Positions 1-8,920 are shown, counted from the first letter of the stretch. The stretch: 64,000 nucleotides of DNA from Pseudomonadota bacterium (GCA_021783695.1 JAJXTO010000007.1:11630-75629); one strand, 5' to 3'. The notes: generated by a model not told the origin, from the sequence alone. Numbers and translations are program-made.

Positions 1-53
1 CCAGCTATATCAGCGGCGCGGTCATCGAGGTCGATGGCGGGATGACCCTATGA
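1..53 (+). CDS. C-terminus of a short-chain dehydrogenase/reductase (partial)
   Basis: The window opens inside a gene. In the frame starting at base 3 the last residues read SYISGAVIEVDGGMTL and then TGA. The pattern S-x-I-[ST]-G-x-x-x-x-[VD]-D-G-G is the typical C-terminal end of classical SDR enzymes of the FabG/3-oxoacyl-ACP reductase type, where it closes the Rossmann fold. Only about 16 residues are present, so the substrate cannot be told. The stop is followed almost at once by the 75-bp repeat array. Confidence 0.7.
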   Translation, partial: SYISGAVIEVDGGMTL

Positions 54-60
54 GGAATGG

Positions 61-285
61 AGCCCCCACGCTCACTGCGTTCGCTGCCCCCCGAGGGGGC
101 GGCGCAGCCCTTCGGGCGGCCGGACGGCCTGCGCGAGCCCCCACGCTCACTGCGTTCGCTGCCCCCCGAGGGGGCGGCGCAGCCCTTCGGGCGGCCGGAC
201 GGCCTGCGCGAGCCCCCACGCTCACTGCGTTCGCTGCCCCCCGAGGGGGCGGCGCAGCCCTTCGGGCGGCCGGACGGCCTGCGCG
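61..285. repeat. Three perfect tandem copies of a 75-bp hairpin-rich repeat
   Basis: Copies lie at 61-135, 136-210 and 211-285 and are identical by eye. Each unit starts AGCCCCCACGCTCACTGCGT and carries several short palindromes: GCCCCC-CGA-GGGGGC, GCCC-TTC-GGGC and GGCC-GGAC-GGCC. The unit is a multiple of three, so all frames stay open through it; this creates the repeated ARAPTLTAFAAPRGGG-type peptides in the ORF track, which are artefacts. From memory, GC-rich elements of this kind are scattered between genes in Burkholderiales genomes, where they look REP-like or terminator-like. A role in ending transcription of the upstream SDR gene is an inference. Confidence 0.9.
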
Positions 286-312
286 TTTTGATTCGTTTGA
301 TGGAGAGTCTGA

Positions 313-2373
313 TTGAGTAATGTGTTGTTTGAAGAGGCAGGCAAGTTCCACGCCGGGCGCATCATGAGCGAGGCCGAGGCCAGCCTGCAGGTCGAGCTCG
401 AATCGGGCAAGCGGCAGAAGATCAAGGCCGCACAGGCGCTGGTCCGGTTCGACAAGCCAACGCCGCCGGAGCTGATGCACTGGGCGCAGGCGCAACAGGA
501 CGGCATCGACCTCGATCTGCTGTGGGAGTTTGCCCCGGAGGACGAATTTCACTTCGACCAGGTGGCCGCCGATTACTACGGCGGCACGCCCGGCGCCGAA
601 CAGCGCGCGGCCATTTTGCTGCGGCTGTTCGGCGCGCCGCATTATTTCCAGCGCCGGGGGCGCGGCGGGCAGTTCCGCAAGGCGCCCACGCAGCAGCTGC
701 AGGCCGCCCTCGCCGCCATTGCCCGCAAGGAGGAGCAGCTCCGCCAGATCGAGACCTTTGCCGCCGAACTGGCTGCGGGGCGCTGCCCGGCGCCGATTGC
801 CGACAAGTTCTACCAGATTCTGTTCAAGCCGGACAAGAACAGCCCGGAGTTCAAGGCCGTGGCGCTGGCGGTGAAGCAGACCGGACGCGGTGCGCTCACC
901 CTGTTGCGCGACGCCGGGGCCATTGCCTCGCCGTGGGCCTTCCACATGCAGCGGTTTTTGCTCGATCGCTTTCCCAAGGGCACCGCGTTTCCGCCGCTGC
1001 CCATTCCACAATGGGACGAGACACTGCCGCTGGCGTCGGCCGAAGCTTTCAGCATCGACGATTCGGCCACCACCGAAATCGACGACGCTTTTTCGCTGCA
1101 GTGGCTGGACGATGGCCGCGTGCGCCTGGGCATCCACATCGCCGCGCCCGCGCTCGCTCTGACGCGCGATTCCGATTGGGAACAGGTGGCGCGCAACCGC
1201 CTGTCCACCGTCTATATGCCGGGCGACAAGATCACCATGCTGCCCGATGCACTGGTGCAGTCCTTCACCCTGGAGGCCGGGCGCGACTGCCCGGCGCTGT
1301 CGTTGTATTGCACCGTGGGCGATGACCTGCAGGCCGCTGACTTCGACACCCGCGTGGAGAAGGTGCGCATGGCGAGCAATCTGCGTCACGACCAGCTCGA
1401 CGCCGTGGTCACCGAGGAGGCCCTTGCCGCCGATCCTGCACGACAGACTTACCCGCATGCGCGCGAGTTGTCCTGGCTGTGGACCTTCGCGCGGGCGCTC
1501 AAGCGCGGCCGCGAGCAGGTACGCGGCAAGCCCGAGCGCGCCGGCGGGGTGGACTACACCTTCCGCATCGACGGGCTGGAGCAGGGCGCCGAGGCCGCCA
1601 CCGTGCGCATCGAACCGCGCCGCCGCGGCGCGCCGCTCGACACCATGGTCGCCGAGCTGATGATTCTGGCCAACGCCACCTGGGGCGGCTGGCTGGCCGA
1701 GCTGGGCATGCCCGGCATTTACCGCAGCCAGAGCGGCTTTGGCGCCAATCTGCGCACCCGCATGGGCCTCAAGCCGGCGCCGCATCAGGGCCTGGGCGTG
1801 GCGCAATACGCCTGGTGCACCTCGCCGCTGCGGCGCTACGTCGATCTGCTCAATCAGGGGCAGCTCATCGCCTGCGCCCGCTTCGGCAAGACCGCGCTGC
1901 TGCAGGCGCCGTTCAAGCCGCGCGACCCGCTGCTGTTCGCCATCGTCGAATCGTTCGAGGACACCTACAAGGCCTACGCCACCCACCAGTCGGCGCTGGA
2001 GCGTTACTGGACGCTGCGTTATCTGGCGCAGCAGGGCCTGTCCACCTTCGAGGCCAGCGTGCTGCGCGACGGCGCGGTGCGCGTGGACGGTCTGCCGATG
2101 GTGTTCACCGCCGTGGGCGCGCAGGACCTGCCGCGCAATACGCGGGTACAGGTGCAGATCACCGGAACGGATCTCATCACCCTGGAGGTGTTTGGCCGCG
2201 TGCTCTGCCAGCTCGACATCCCGCCGCAGGCCTCCGAGCAAGGCACCGAGGCCGAGGAAGAGGACGCCGTGGCGCTGTCCGCGCCCATCAGCGTGGCGGT
2301 GGACAGCGAGGACAGCGCGGCGCCGGAAAACTCCGACGCAGCGCCCGACGCCCCGGCCGGGCAGGCTTCGTAG
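313..2373 (+). CDS. RNB-domain ribonuclease (RNase II/R family)
   Basis: A 686-residue protein with an exoribonuclease RNB domain. The catalytic segment FSIDDSATTEIDDAFSL (about residues 248-264) has the clustered aspartates that bind magnesium in RNase II/R, followed by GIHIAAPA. Such enzymes degrade RNA 3' to 5' in the cytoplasm. The N-terminal part matches the divergent short RNase II-like proteins of betaproteobacteria rather than RNase R, and I see no clear C-terminal S1 domain; the tail is acidic and Ala/Glu-rich, probably disordered. The start is a TTG preceded by GGAGAG at a good distance; the first ATG would remove the conserved N-terminus. It probably heads an operon with the TonB-like gene 29 bases downstream. 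Confidence 0.85.
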   Translation: MSNVLFEEAGKFHAGRIMSEAEASLQVELESGKRQKIKAAQALVRFDKPTPPELMHWAQAQQDGIDLDLLWEFAPEDEFHFDQVAADYYGGTPGAEQRAAILLRLFGAPHYFQRRGRGGQFRKAPTQQLQAALAAIARKEEQLRQIETFAAELAAGRCPAPIADKFYQILFKPDKNSPEFKAVALAVKQTGRGALTLLRDAGAIASPWAFHMQRFLLDRFPKGTAFPPLPIPQWDETLPLASAEAFSIDDSATTEIDDAFSLQWLDDGRVRLGIHIAAPALALTRDSDWEQVARNRLSTVYMPGDKITMLPDALVQSFTLEAGRDCPALSLYCTVGDDLQAADFDTRVEKVRMASNLRHDQLDAVVTEEALAADPARQTYPHARELSWLWTFARALKRGREQVRGKPERAGGVDYTFRIDGLEQGAEAATVRIEPRRRGAPLDTMVAELMILANATWGGWLAELGMPGIYRSQSGFGANLRTRMGLKPAPHQGLGVAQYAWCTSPLRRYVDLLNQGQLIACARFGKTALLQAPFKPRDPLLFAIVESFEDTYKAYATHQSALERYWTLRYLAQQGLSTFEASVLRDGAVRVDGLPMVFTAVGAQDLPRNTRVQVQITGTDLITLEVFGRVLCQLDIPPQASEQGTEAEEEDAVALSAPISVAVDSEDSAAPENSDAAPDAPAGQAS

Positions 2374-2402
2374 AATCGCGCGGATTCCGCCAGACCCGCA
2401 CC

Positions 2403-3287
2403 GTGCCGCCTCCCCGCCTGCGCTCCCTCACTGCCCTGCACTGGGCGATCATCGCCTCGGTCGGGGTACACGCGGGCATCCTCAGCCTGCGCTTTGCCGC
2501 GCCGCAGACCTTCAACCGCCTGTTCGACAACGCCCCGCTCGACGTGGTGCTGGTGAACCAGCGCACCGAAGACGCCCCGGCCAAGCCGCAAGCCATTGCG
2601 CAGGCCAATCTGGACGGCGGGGGCGACGCGAAAAAAGGCCTGGCAACCACACCGCTGCCGTTCACCGCGCAGGTCTCGCAGGGCGAGGCGGCCACCCATC
2701 AGCAGCGCAGCCTGTCCGATCTGCAGCACAAGCAACAGCAGTTGCTCACCCAGGTCAAACGCCAGATCGTGCAACTGGCGCAGACCGCCCGCCTGGAACC
2801 CGATCCACAGCAAAAAGAGGCGCTGGAGCTCAAGCGCCAGCAGTTGCTCGACATGCTGGGAGCCATCGAGCGCCAGATTCAGCGGCAGAACGCCAAGCCG
2901 CGCCGCCGCTTCATCGGCCCGTCCACGCGCGAGGCCGCTTATGCGCTGTATTACGACAAGTTGCGCACCAAAATCGAAACTCTGGGCACGCGCGAATTTC
3001 CGCAGATCAATGGACGCAAGCTGTACGGCAGCCTGATCATGTCCATCACCCTCGGCGCCGACGGACGGCTGGTGTCCACCGAGGTGGTGCAGGGCTCGGG
3101 CAACCCCACGCTCGACCGGCAGGCGCGCGCCATTGTCGAAGCCGCGCAACCCTATGGCCGCTTTACCGATGCCATGCTCAAGCAGGCCGATCAGATTGTG
3201 GTGATCTCGCGTTTCCGCTTCACCCGCGATCAAGGGCTGGAGACCGCGGTGCAAGCTCCGCCCAGCCCGGCCCAGGCCAATCCCTGA
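2403..3287 (+). CDS. TonB-family envelope protein
   Basis: 294 residues from a GTG start, placed where homologues of this type begin (an N-terminal PPPRLRSL basic stretch before the membrane helix). One N-terminal transmembrane segment (about residues 10-28, LHWAIIASVGVHAGILSLRF), a middle glutamine/leucine-rich region likely to form a coiled coil (about 100-165), and a C-terminal TonB-like domain with LGADGRLVSTEVVQGSG and a closing VVISRFRF strand. TonB proteins couple the proton gradient to outer-membrane receptors, but no exbB, exbD or receptor gene is nearby and the middle lacks the long Pro-Lys rod of classical TonB. It may be a structural or cell-wall-linked relative. It sits 17 bases before aroE. 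Confidence 0.75.
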   Translation: MPPPRLRSLTALHWAIIASVGVHAGILSLRFAAPQTFNRLFDNAPLDVVLVNQRTEDAPAKPQAIAQANLDGGGDAKKGLATTPLPFTAQVSQGEAATHQQRSLSDLQHKQQQLLTQVKRQIVQLAQTARLEPDPQQKEALELKRQQLLDMLGAIERQIQRQNAKPRRRFIGPSTREAAYALYYDKLRTKIETLGTREFPQINGRKLYGSLIMSITLGADGRLVSTEVVQGSGNPTLDRQARAIVEAAQPYGRFTDAMLKQADQIVVISRFRFTRDQGLETAVQAPPSPAQANP

Positions 3288-3304
3288 CTCCGCATGACAC
3301 CCCC

Positions 3305-4162
3305 ATGACCGCGCTTTACGCCGTATTCGGCAACCCCATCGCCCACAGTCGCTCGCCGCGCATCCACGCCCTGTTTGCCGCGCAGGCCGGCGTGGCGCTG
3401 CGCTACGAGGCACGGCTAGCCCCTGAGGGCGGCCTGGAACAGGCACTCGACGATTTTCATGCCGAAGGCGGCTGCGGCGCCAATATCACCGTGCCCTTCA
3501 AGTTAGACGCCTGGCGGTTGTGCGCCCGCCGCAGCCCGGCGGCGCAACTCGCGCAGGCGGTCAACACCATCGGCTGGGACGAGGGCGGACTGTGGGGCGA
3601 CAACACCGACGGCATCGGCCTGGTGCGCGACCTGGCCCGCGTGCTCGACGCCAAGGACGTGCATCGGCCCCTGCAGGGGCAGCGCCTGCTGCTGCTCGGC
3701 GCGGGCGGTGCCGCCAGCGGCGTGCTCGGCCCGCTGATCGCCGCCGGAGCCCGCGCCATTGCGCTATGGAATCGCAGCGCCGACAAGGCGCAGGCCCTGG
3801 CAGCGCGCCACAGTGCGCTGGCGGCGCAGCACGGCGCCGACCTGCAGGTGGTGCAGGGCCCGCCTCTGCGCTGGGCCGACGGCGTGATCAACGCCACCGC
3901 CGCCAGCCTGAGCGGCAAGGCGCTCGCTCTGCCAGATGGCGTGCTGCGCCCGGGGGTCTGGGCCTACGACATGATGTACGCCGCGCACGACACGCCCTTT
4001 GTTGCGCAAGCCAGAACGGCTGGCGCACAAGCCTGGGACGGGCTGGGCATGCTGGTGGAACAGGCCGCGCAGAGCTACACCCTGTGGCACGGCGAAGCGC
4101 CCGACACCGCCCCGGTGCTGGCCGCACTGCGCGCCGAGATCACTGCAGCCCCCAAAGACTGA
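3305..4162 (+). CDS. aroE: Shikimate dehydrogenase
   Basis: 285 residues, the normal length for AroE. It reduces 3-dehydroshikimate to shikimate with NADPH in the chorismate pathway. Visible motifs: SRSPRIH near the N-terminus (shikimate-binding serines), NITVPFK with the catalytic lysine, NTDGIG with the paired aspartate, the nucleotide-binding GAGGAASG loop, and a basic NRSADKA segment after the second strand that suggests NADP preference. The ATG follows the TonB-like gene by 17 bases and mtgA starts 2 bases after the stop, so the genes are very likely cotranscribed. Another chorismate-pathway gene, aroC, lies 20 kb away on the other strand. Confidence 0.95.
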   Translation: MTALYAVFGNPIAHSRSPRIHALFAAQAGVALRYEARLAPEGGLEQALDDFHAEGGCGANITVPFKLDAWRLCARRSPAAQLAQAVNTIGWDEGGLWGDNTDGIGLVRDLARVLDAKDVHRPLQGQRLLLLGAGGAASGVLGPLIAAGARAIALWNRSADKAQALAARHSALAAQHGADLQVVQGPPLRWADGVINATAASLSGKALALPDGVLRPGVWAYDMMYAAHDTPFVAQARTAGAQAWDGLGMLVEQAAQSYTLWHGEAPDTAPVLAALRAEITAAPKD

Positions 4163-4164
4163 GT

Positions 4165-4881
4165 ATGAAACACGGGAGACCCGCGCCAATGTGGCGCCGC
4201 CTGCTGTGGCTCATCCTGCTGTCAGGCTGCGTGCTGCAAGGCTATTTCGTCCTGCGCATCGCGCTGTGGACCGTCATTCCGCCGTCGAGCACCACCTTCA
4301 TGCGCGCTGCCGAACTGCGCATCCTCAAGAGCGGGGACAAGGTCGCCTGGCAACACGACTGGGTATCCTACGACGCCATCAGCCCCCACCTGAAGCGCGC
4401 CGTCGTGGCCTCCGAGGACGCCACCTTCCTGACGAATGACGGCGTGGACTGGGATGCCATCCGCAACGCCTGGGACCGCAACCACAGCAGACGCAACGAG
4501 CGCAGCGGCAAGATCGTCGGCGGCTCCACCATCACCCAGCAGCTCGCCAAGAATCTGTTTCTGTCCCCCGAGCGCGACTATCTGCGCAAAGGGCAGGAGC
4601 TCATCATCACCTTCCTTCTCGAAGGCATCCTCGGCAAGCGCCGCATTCTGGAGATCTACCTCAACAGCGTGGAATGGGGCAATGGCATCTACGGTGCCGA
4701 AGCCGCGGCGCAAACCTATTTCCACACCAGTGCCGCCCGCCTGAGCCCGGCGCAGGCCGCGCGGCTGGCCGTGATGCTGCCCGCCCCGCGCATTTATCAG
4801 AAGCGCCTGTATTCGCCCTATATGAACGCCCGCACCGCGGTGATCGCCGCCCGGCAGTGGGACGTGCAGATCCCGCGGTAG
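4165..4881 (+). CDS. mtgA: Monofunctional biosynthetic peptidoglycan transglycosylase
   Basis: 238 residues with one N-terminal membrane helix (about residues 9-32) and a glycosyltransferase family 51 domain. The catalytic motif EDATFLTNDGVDWDA carries the general-base glutamate, and GGSTITQQLAKNLFL is the second hallmark motif; RRILEIYLNSVEWGNGIYGAE is the fourth. There is no transpeptidase domain, which separates it from class A penicillin-binding proteins. It polymerises lipid II into glycan chains at the outer face of the inner membrane. The chosen ATG lies 2 bases after aroE; an ATG eight codons further in is also possible. Confidence 0.95.
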   Translation: MKHGRPAPMWRRLLWLILLSGCVLQGYFVLRIALWTVIPPSSTTFMRAAELRILKSGDKVAWQHDWVSYDAISPHLKRAVVASEDATFLTNDGVDWDAIRNAWDRNHSRRNERSGKIVGGSTITQQLAKNLFLSPERDYLRKGQELIITFLLEGILGKRRILEIYLNSVEWGNGIYGAEAAAQTYFHTSAARLSPAQAARLAVMLPAPRIYQKRLYSPYMNARTAVIAARQWDVQIPR

Positions 4882-4882
4882 C

Positions 4883-4911
4883 GAAAGCGACGCAGAAGGT
4901 CAGTCGCTTTC
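4883..4911. terminator. Hairpin between convergent mtgA and hemL
   Basis: A perfect 9-bp inverted repeat, GAAAGCGAC ... GTCGCTTTC, with an 11-base loop sits in the 40 bases between the stops of mtgA (+) and hemL (-). There is no strong T-run, so it is a weak intrinsic terminator at best, but its place between convergent genes fits a bidirectional terminator. Confidence 0.45.
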
Positions 4912-4921
4912 CCGTTCGCGC

Positions 4922-6211
4922 TCAACGGCCAGCGAGTTCGGCAAAGGCGCCATCGGCGGCGGCGAGAGTGGCGTCGATCACCGCGTCGTCATGGGCGCTG
5001 GAGACGAAGCCAGCCTCGTACATGCTGGGCGCCAGATACACGCCGCGATCGAGCATGGCATGGAAAAAGCGCTTGAACACCGCGACATCGGCCTGTGCCA
5101 TGTCAGGGTAGTTGCGCGGCAGATCGGCAGAGAAATAAAAGCCGAACATGCCGCCTTCGCTGTCGGTGCGGAAGGTCACGCCGTGCCGGGCCGCTGCAGC
5201 GTCCAGGCCGCGCATGAGTTTTTGCGTCGTGGCGCTCAAGCGTTCATAAAAACCTGGTTGCTGGATCAACCGCAATTGCGCCATGCCCGCAGCCACAGCC
5301 ACCGGGTTGCCTGACAGGGTGCCGGCCTGATAGACCGCACCCAGCGGCGAAAGCTTGTGCATCACGTCGGCACGGCCGCCAAAAGCCGCCAGCGGCATGC
5401 CGCCGCCAATCACCTTGCCCATCACCACCAGGTCGGGGCGGATGCCGTAGACCTGCTGCGCACCGCCCAGCGCCACGCGGAACCCGGTCATCACCTCGTC
5501 CCACACCAGCAGCGCGCCATGCTCGGTGCAGAGTTCGCGCAGACGCTGGTGCCAGGCCGCCGTGCCGCGGATGAAGTTCATGTTCCCCGCAATCGGCTCG
5601 ACCATGACGCAGGCGATTTCGTGTCCGCGTGCGGCGAACAGCTCCTCGATCTGGGCGATGTTGTTGAATTCCAGCACCAGGGTGTGCTTGGCCAGATCGG
5701 CCGGCACCCCGGCGGAACTGGGGTTGCCGAAGGTGAGCAGGCCCGAGCCGGCCTTGACCAGCAGGCTGTCTGCGTGACCGTGGTAGCAGCCCTCGAACTT
5801 GACGATGGCGTCGCGCCCGGTGAAGCCCCGCGCCAGGCGGATGGCGCTCATGCCAGCTTCGGTGCCGCTGGACACCAGCCGCACCATTTCCGCTGCGGGC
5901 ATGAGCTGGCGGATGGCCTCGGCCATGTCGATCTCGTCGGCGGTGGGCGCACCGAAGCTCAGCGAGCGGGTGGCGGCGCGCTGCACCGCGTCGATGACTT
6001 CGGGGTGGGCGTGCCCGGCAATCATCGGCCCCCAGGATCCGATGTAATCGATGAAGCGCGTGCCCTCGGCGTCGATCATGTAGGGGCCTTCGGCGTGGTC
6101 GATGAAGCGCGGCACGCCGCCGACCTGCCGGAATGCGCGCACGGGAGAGTTGACCCCGCCGGGGATGGTGCGCTGGGCACGTTCAAAGAGTTGCTGGTTG
6201 GTAACGGACAT
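4922..6211 (-). CDS. hemL: Glutamate-1-semialdehyde 2,1-aminomutase
   Basis: 429 residues, family-typical. A PLP enzyme that converts glutamate-1-semialdehyde to 5-aminolevulinate, the C5 route of tetrapyrrole synthesis. Seen: the N-terminal [10 protein letters not shown]-like start (here [26 protein letters not shown]), the [10 protein letters not shown] segment, and [18 protein letters not shown] with the PLP-binding lysine. The ORF continues upstream, but the ATG of MSVTNQQ matches the family start. It is downstream of the ThiD-like kinase gene with a 97-base gap containing a hairpin. Haem supply is relevant to the haem A synthesis genes at the far end of the window. Confidence 0.96.
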   Translation of the reverse strand: MSVTNQQLFERAQRTIPGGVNSPVRAFRQVGGVPRFIDHAEGPYMIDAEGTRFIDYIGSWGPMIAGHAHPEVIDAVQRAATRSLSFGAPTADEIDMAEAIRQLMPAAEMVRLVSSGTEAGMSAIRLARGFTGRDAIVKFEGCYHGHADSLLVKAGSGLLTFGNPSSAGVPADLAKHTLVLEFNNIAQIEELFAARGHEIACVMVEPIAGNMNFIRGTAAWHQRLRELCTEHGALLVWDEVMTGFRVALGGAQQVYGIRPDLVVMGKVIGGGMPLAAFGGRADVMHKLSPLGAVYQAGTLSGNPVAVAAGMAQLRLIQQPGFYERLSATTQKLMRGLDAAAARHGVTFRTDSEGGMFGFYFSADLPRNYPDMAQADVAVFKRFFHAMLDRGVYLAPSMYEAGFVSSAHDDAVIDATLAAADGAFAELAGR

Positions 6212-6228
6212 GGTGGTTCTCAAACGAA

Positions 6229-6253
6229 CATCGCCCCGGGGGGCAGGGCGATG
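6229..6253 (-). promoter_or_regulatory. Inverted repeat in the hemL leader
   Basis: CATCGCCC ... GGGCGATG, a perfect 8-bp stem with a 9-base C/G-rich loop, lies 17 bases upstream of the hemL start codon. It could be a hairpin near the ribosome-binding region, a terminator of the kinase gene, or a protein operator. Nothing else in the sequence decides between these. Confidence 0.35.
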
Positions 6254-6308
6254 GGAAAGTCGTGGGGATCGTCTGGCGACAGATTCAGCGAGACACTGCA
6301 GCGAGACA

Positions 6309-7175
6309 TCATTGCAGGGTCGGTGTTCCCGGCTCACCCGCCACTTCATCATCGTCTTCGGTCGGCTGCGCCCAGAAAAAACGATCCGGGACAACCTGCC
6401 CCATGCCGGGGCGGTAGCCGAAGTCCAGACAGTGATCAAGGTACTCGATGGCCTCATGCACAGCTTGATCGAGCTTGGCGCCGTTGGCCAGAATGGCAGT
6501 GAGCACCGCCGAGAGCGTGTCGCCGGCGCCGGTGAAACCCGCCTCGAACAGCTCGAAGCTTTCGCGCAGCAGCACGCGACGCGGGCTCATCAGCACGTTT
6601 TCCACCTTGCCTTCGCCAGCCAGCATGCCAGTGACGAGCAGGTATTGCACCCCGAGTTGCTGCGCCTTGTGCATCAAGGCCTCCAGCGCCGGCGGGGTTT
6701 CGCCGTCCCATTCAGGCAGCAGCAACTGCGTGAGCGCGCTCTGGTTGCCGGTCAGCACCCGGGTCTGCGGCAGGATGAGATCCTGCATGGCCTTGATGTA
6801 GTCATCGGCTTGCGCCTCGTCGAGCACATGAAAATTGCTGGCGTAGGTGACGAGCGGCACCTGGCTGTAGTCAGCCAGCAGTTCGGCCACGGCATTGACC
6901 ACATCGACCGTGCCGAGAAAGCCCACTTTCCAGGCGGAGATCTCGACATCTTCCAGCACCGCGCGGGCCTGCTCCACCACGGCATCGGCTTCGATCTCGA
7001 TGGTGTCGAAAATTTCCGCGGTGTCTCGCACCCACAGCGCAGTGGTGACCGGCAGGGGATGACAGCCGACGGCAGAGCACGATGCCAGATCGGCGGCCAG
7101 CCCGGCGCTGCCGCTGGGATCGGCGGCGTTGAAGAACATGACGGCGGGAGGGGATTCAGTGGATTCATTCATCAT
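6309..7175 (-). CDS. Phosphomethylpyrimidine kinase-like protein (ThiD/PfkB fold)
   Basis: About 288 residues from a double ATG ([10 protein letters not shown]; either may be used). The fold is the ribokinase-like ThiD family, which phosphorylates hydroxymethylpyrimidine in thiamine synthesis. Seen: the N-terminal [12 protein letters not shown] substrate loop (ThiD usually D-[PS]-[ST]-G-[GA]-A-G), [10 protein letters not shown], and the anion-hole and catalytic aspartate motif [14 protein letters not shown]. It is more divergent than canonical ThiD, and no other thiamine gene is nearby, so the exact substrate is uncertain. In betaproteobacteria a gene of this type is often found between a rubredoxin and hemL, exactly as here. 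It is transcribed towards hemL. Confidence 0.8.
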   Translation of the reverse strand: MMNESTESPPAVMFFNAADPSGSAGLAADLASCSAVGCHPLPVTTALWVRDTAEIFDTIEIEADAVVEQARAVLEDVEISAWKVGFLGTVDVVNAVAELLADYSQVPLVTYASNFHVLDEAQADDYIKAMQDLILPQTRVLTGNQSALTQLLLPEWDGETPPALEALMHKAQQLGVQYLLVTGMLAGEGKVENVLMSPRRVLLRESFELFEAGFTGAGDTLSAVLTAILANGAKLDQAVHEAIEYLDHCLDFGYRPGMGQVVPDRFFWAQPTEDDDEVAGEPGTPTLQ

Positions 7176-7293
7176 GCAGGCATGGTAGTGCGACTGCAGC
7201 ACGGCGCAAGCATCGCAAGTCAGTGGTCTCGTAGGTCAAAATGCAACAGCGGGTCATAGAATCGTTGAATCTTCACTCCGACCCCGATACGCT

Positions 7294-7473
7294 GTGGACA
7301 AACAAGAACTTAACAGTTGGATGTGCCTGATTTGCGGCTTCATTTACTCTGAAGCCGAGGGCCATCCGGAAAGCGGTATCGCACCGGGAACGCGCTGGGC
7401 AGATGTTCCGATGAACTGGACCTGTCCCGAGTGCGGTGCGCGCAAAGAAGATTTTGAGATGGTGCCGGTTTAA
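7294..7473 (+). CDS. Rubredoxin
   Basis: 59 residues, absent from the supplied ORF track because it is short and begins with GTG. The translation has two CxxC knuckles, MCLICG and CPECG, with the rubredoxin signature [20 protein letters not shown] between and around them; four cysteines bind a single iron. It ends in FEMVPV, typical of the family. Small cytoplasmic electron carrier. The GTG gives a short MDKQELNSW lead-in before the first knuckle, as in relatives; a start at the internal ATG just before the first cysteine is less likely. It is divergent from the ThiD-like gene and 79 bases upstream of pilG. Confidence 0.9.
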   Translation: MDKQELNSWMCLICGFIYSEAEGHPESGIAPGTRWADVPMNWTCPECGARKEDFEMVPV

Positions 7474-7552
7474 TCGGGAACGGCAAGTCACCACTTCAGT
7501 TGCAACGCGGGTTCACCTCGGTTTCACTTCTCCACCCTTTTGAAGGATGTGC

Positions 7553-7951
7553 ATGGTTGCGCCTACCAGCCCATTCAAAGTGTTGGTCATCGATGACAGC
7601 AACACCATCCGCCGCAGCGCCGAGATTTTTCTCAAGCAGGCGGGTTACGAGGTGCTGCTCGCAGACGATGGTTTCGACGCCTTGTCCAAAGTCAACGACC
7701 ACCAGCCCGACCTGATCTTCTGCGACATCCTGATGCCTCGCCTGGATGGCTATCAGACCGTGGCGGTCATCCGTCGCAGCGGCAAGTTCTCCTCCATTCC
7801 CATCGTCATGCTGTCGAGCAAGGACGGCGTGTTCGACAAGGCGCGTGGCCGCATGGTGGGAGCCCAGGACTACCTGACCAAGCCCTTTACCAAAGACCAG
7901 TTACTCGACGCGGTCAAGCGCTACCTGAACGTCGTCCTCACCGGCATCTGA
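7553..7951 (+). CDS. pilG: Twitching motility response regulator PilG
   Basis: 132 residues, a stand-alone CheY-like receiver. Acidic pocket VIDDSNT, phosphorylated aspartate in FCDILMPRLDG, the conserved serine in MLSSKDG, and the lysine in LTKPF. In the Pil-Chp system PilG is phosphorylated by the hybrid kinase and promotes type IV pilus extension. I chose the ATG with GAAGGA six bases before it; the ORF track start six bases upstream overlaps that ribosome site. First gene of the pilG-H-I-J-L cluster. Confidence 0.93.
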   Translation: MVAPTSPFKVLVIDDSNTIRRSAEIFLKQAGYEVLLADDGFDALSKVNDHQPDLIFCDILMPRLDGYQTVAVIRRSGKFSSIPIVMLSSKDGVFDKARGRMVGAQDYLTKPFTKDQLLDAVKRYLNVVLTGI

Positions 7952-7973
7952 CCCAACCTCCTTTCTGACTGCC

Positions 7974-8339
7974 ATGCCAGTACACAACATTCTCATCGTT
8001 GACGACTCCAAGACCGAGCTCTACTTCCTGTCCGACCTGCTCACCAAGCACGGTTATGCCGTGAATACGGCGGAAAATGGGGAACAGGCGCTGGCCATGC
8101 TCTCGGCCACCAAGCCCGATCTCATTCTGATGGACGTGGTCATGCCCGGGCAAAACGGTTTCCAGCTCACGCGGCAGATTACCCGCGACCCCAACTATTC
8201 CGGCATACCAGTCATCATGTGCACCAGCAAGAAGCTCGAAACCGACAAGGTCTGGGCCATGCGCCAGGGCGCCTCTGACTATGTCATCAAGCCGGTCAAC
8301 GCCACCGAACTGCTCGACAAGATTCGTGCCATCGCCTGA
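7974..8339 (+). CDS. pilH: Twitching motility response regulator PilH
   Basis: 121 residues, a second single-domain receiver: VDDSKTE acidic pocket, LMDVVMPGQNGF with the phospho-aspartate, MCTSKK, and IKPVNA lysine. PilH counteracts or acts as phosphate sink for PilG and is linked to pilus retraction in Pseudomonas-type systems. It starts 22 bases after pilG. Confidence 0.93.
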   Translation: MPVHNILIVDDSKTELYFLSDLLTKHGYAVNTAENGEQALAMLSATKPDLILMDVVMPGQNGFQLTRQITRDPNYSGIPVIMCTSKKLETDKVWAMRQGASDYVIKPVNATELLDKIRAIA

Positions 8340-8395
8340 CGCAGCACGCTGCCCTGTTTCGCCAAAATTCATCAAAACTTCGGCCTTCCGCACCC

Positions 8396-8920
8396 ATGTC
8401 CAGAGCCTCGCTCCGCGAATTCCAGACCCATCTCGCGCAACGCCTGAACGCGGCGCAAAGCGGGCAGTCTCCGTCCCGCTGGCTGGCAGTGATGGCAGGC
8501 CAGATGCGTTTACTGCTCCCGCTGGAATTCTCCGGAGAAATTTCGCCGATGCAGCATTGCGCGCCACTGCCGCATGCACACCCCTGGTTTCTTGGTCTGG
8601 TGAGTCTGCGCGGGCAGGTCTGCGGCGTGGTGCATCTGGGTCAGTTCATTGAACAAGACACGTGCAGCCACACCCCCGCCGTGTCTGCACAGGCGCGACT
8701 GATCCAGTTCGCCGCCGCGCTGGATCTGAACACCGCCTTGCTGGTCGATCAGTTGGTGGGACTGCGCAACCCGAATCAACTGCGGATCGACCACACAATC
8801 GACAGCGATCTGACCCACACCTGGCTGGGCGCGGCCTTCCGCGACGACGACCAGAACCTCTGGCGCGAAGTGGACTTGCTGGCCCTGGCTGAAAACGAAC
8901 AATTCCTGAACGTCGCCTGA
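8396..8920 (+). CDS. pilI: CheW-like adaptor PilI
   Basis: 174 residues with a CheW domain (about residues 30-165): FLGLVSLRGQVCGVVHLGQF corresponds to the conserved CheW region in which the chemoreceptor tip and kinase contacts lie. It couples the PilJ receptor to the ChpA kinase. The sequence is weakly conserved, as is usual for PilI, and the assignment rests partly on its place between pilH and pilJ. Gap of 56 bases to pilH and 107 to pilJ. Confidence 0.87.
   Translation: MSRASLREFQTHLAQRLNAAQSGQSPSRWLAVMAGQMRLLLPLEFSGEISPMQHCAPLPHAHPWFLGLVSLRGQVCGVVHLGQFIEQDTCSHTPAVSAQARLIQFAAALDLNTALLVDQLVGLRNPNQLRIDHTIDSDLTHTWLGAAFRDDDQNLWREVDLLALAENEQFLNVA

Noticed and set aside
61-285. The repeat array as a CRISPR
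   Set aside because: The units are directly abutting and identical, with no variable spacers and no cas genes.
22-2241. 739-residue ORF on the minus strand
   Set aside because: It is antisense to the RNB gene and the 75-bp repeats; long open antisense frames are expected in GC-rich codons, and the protein has no recognisable motif.
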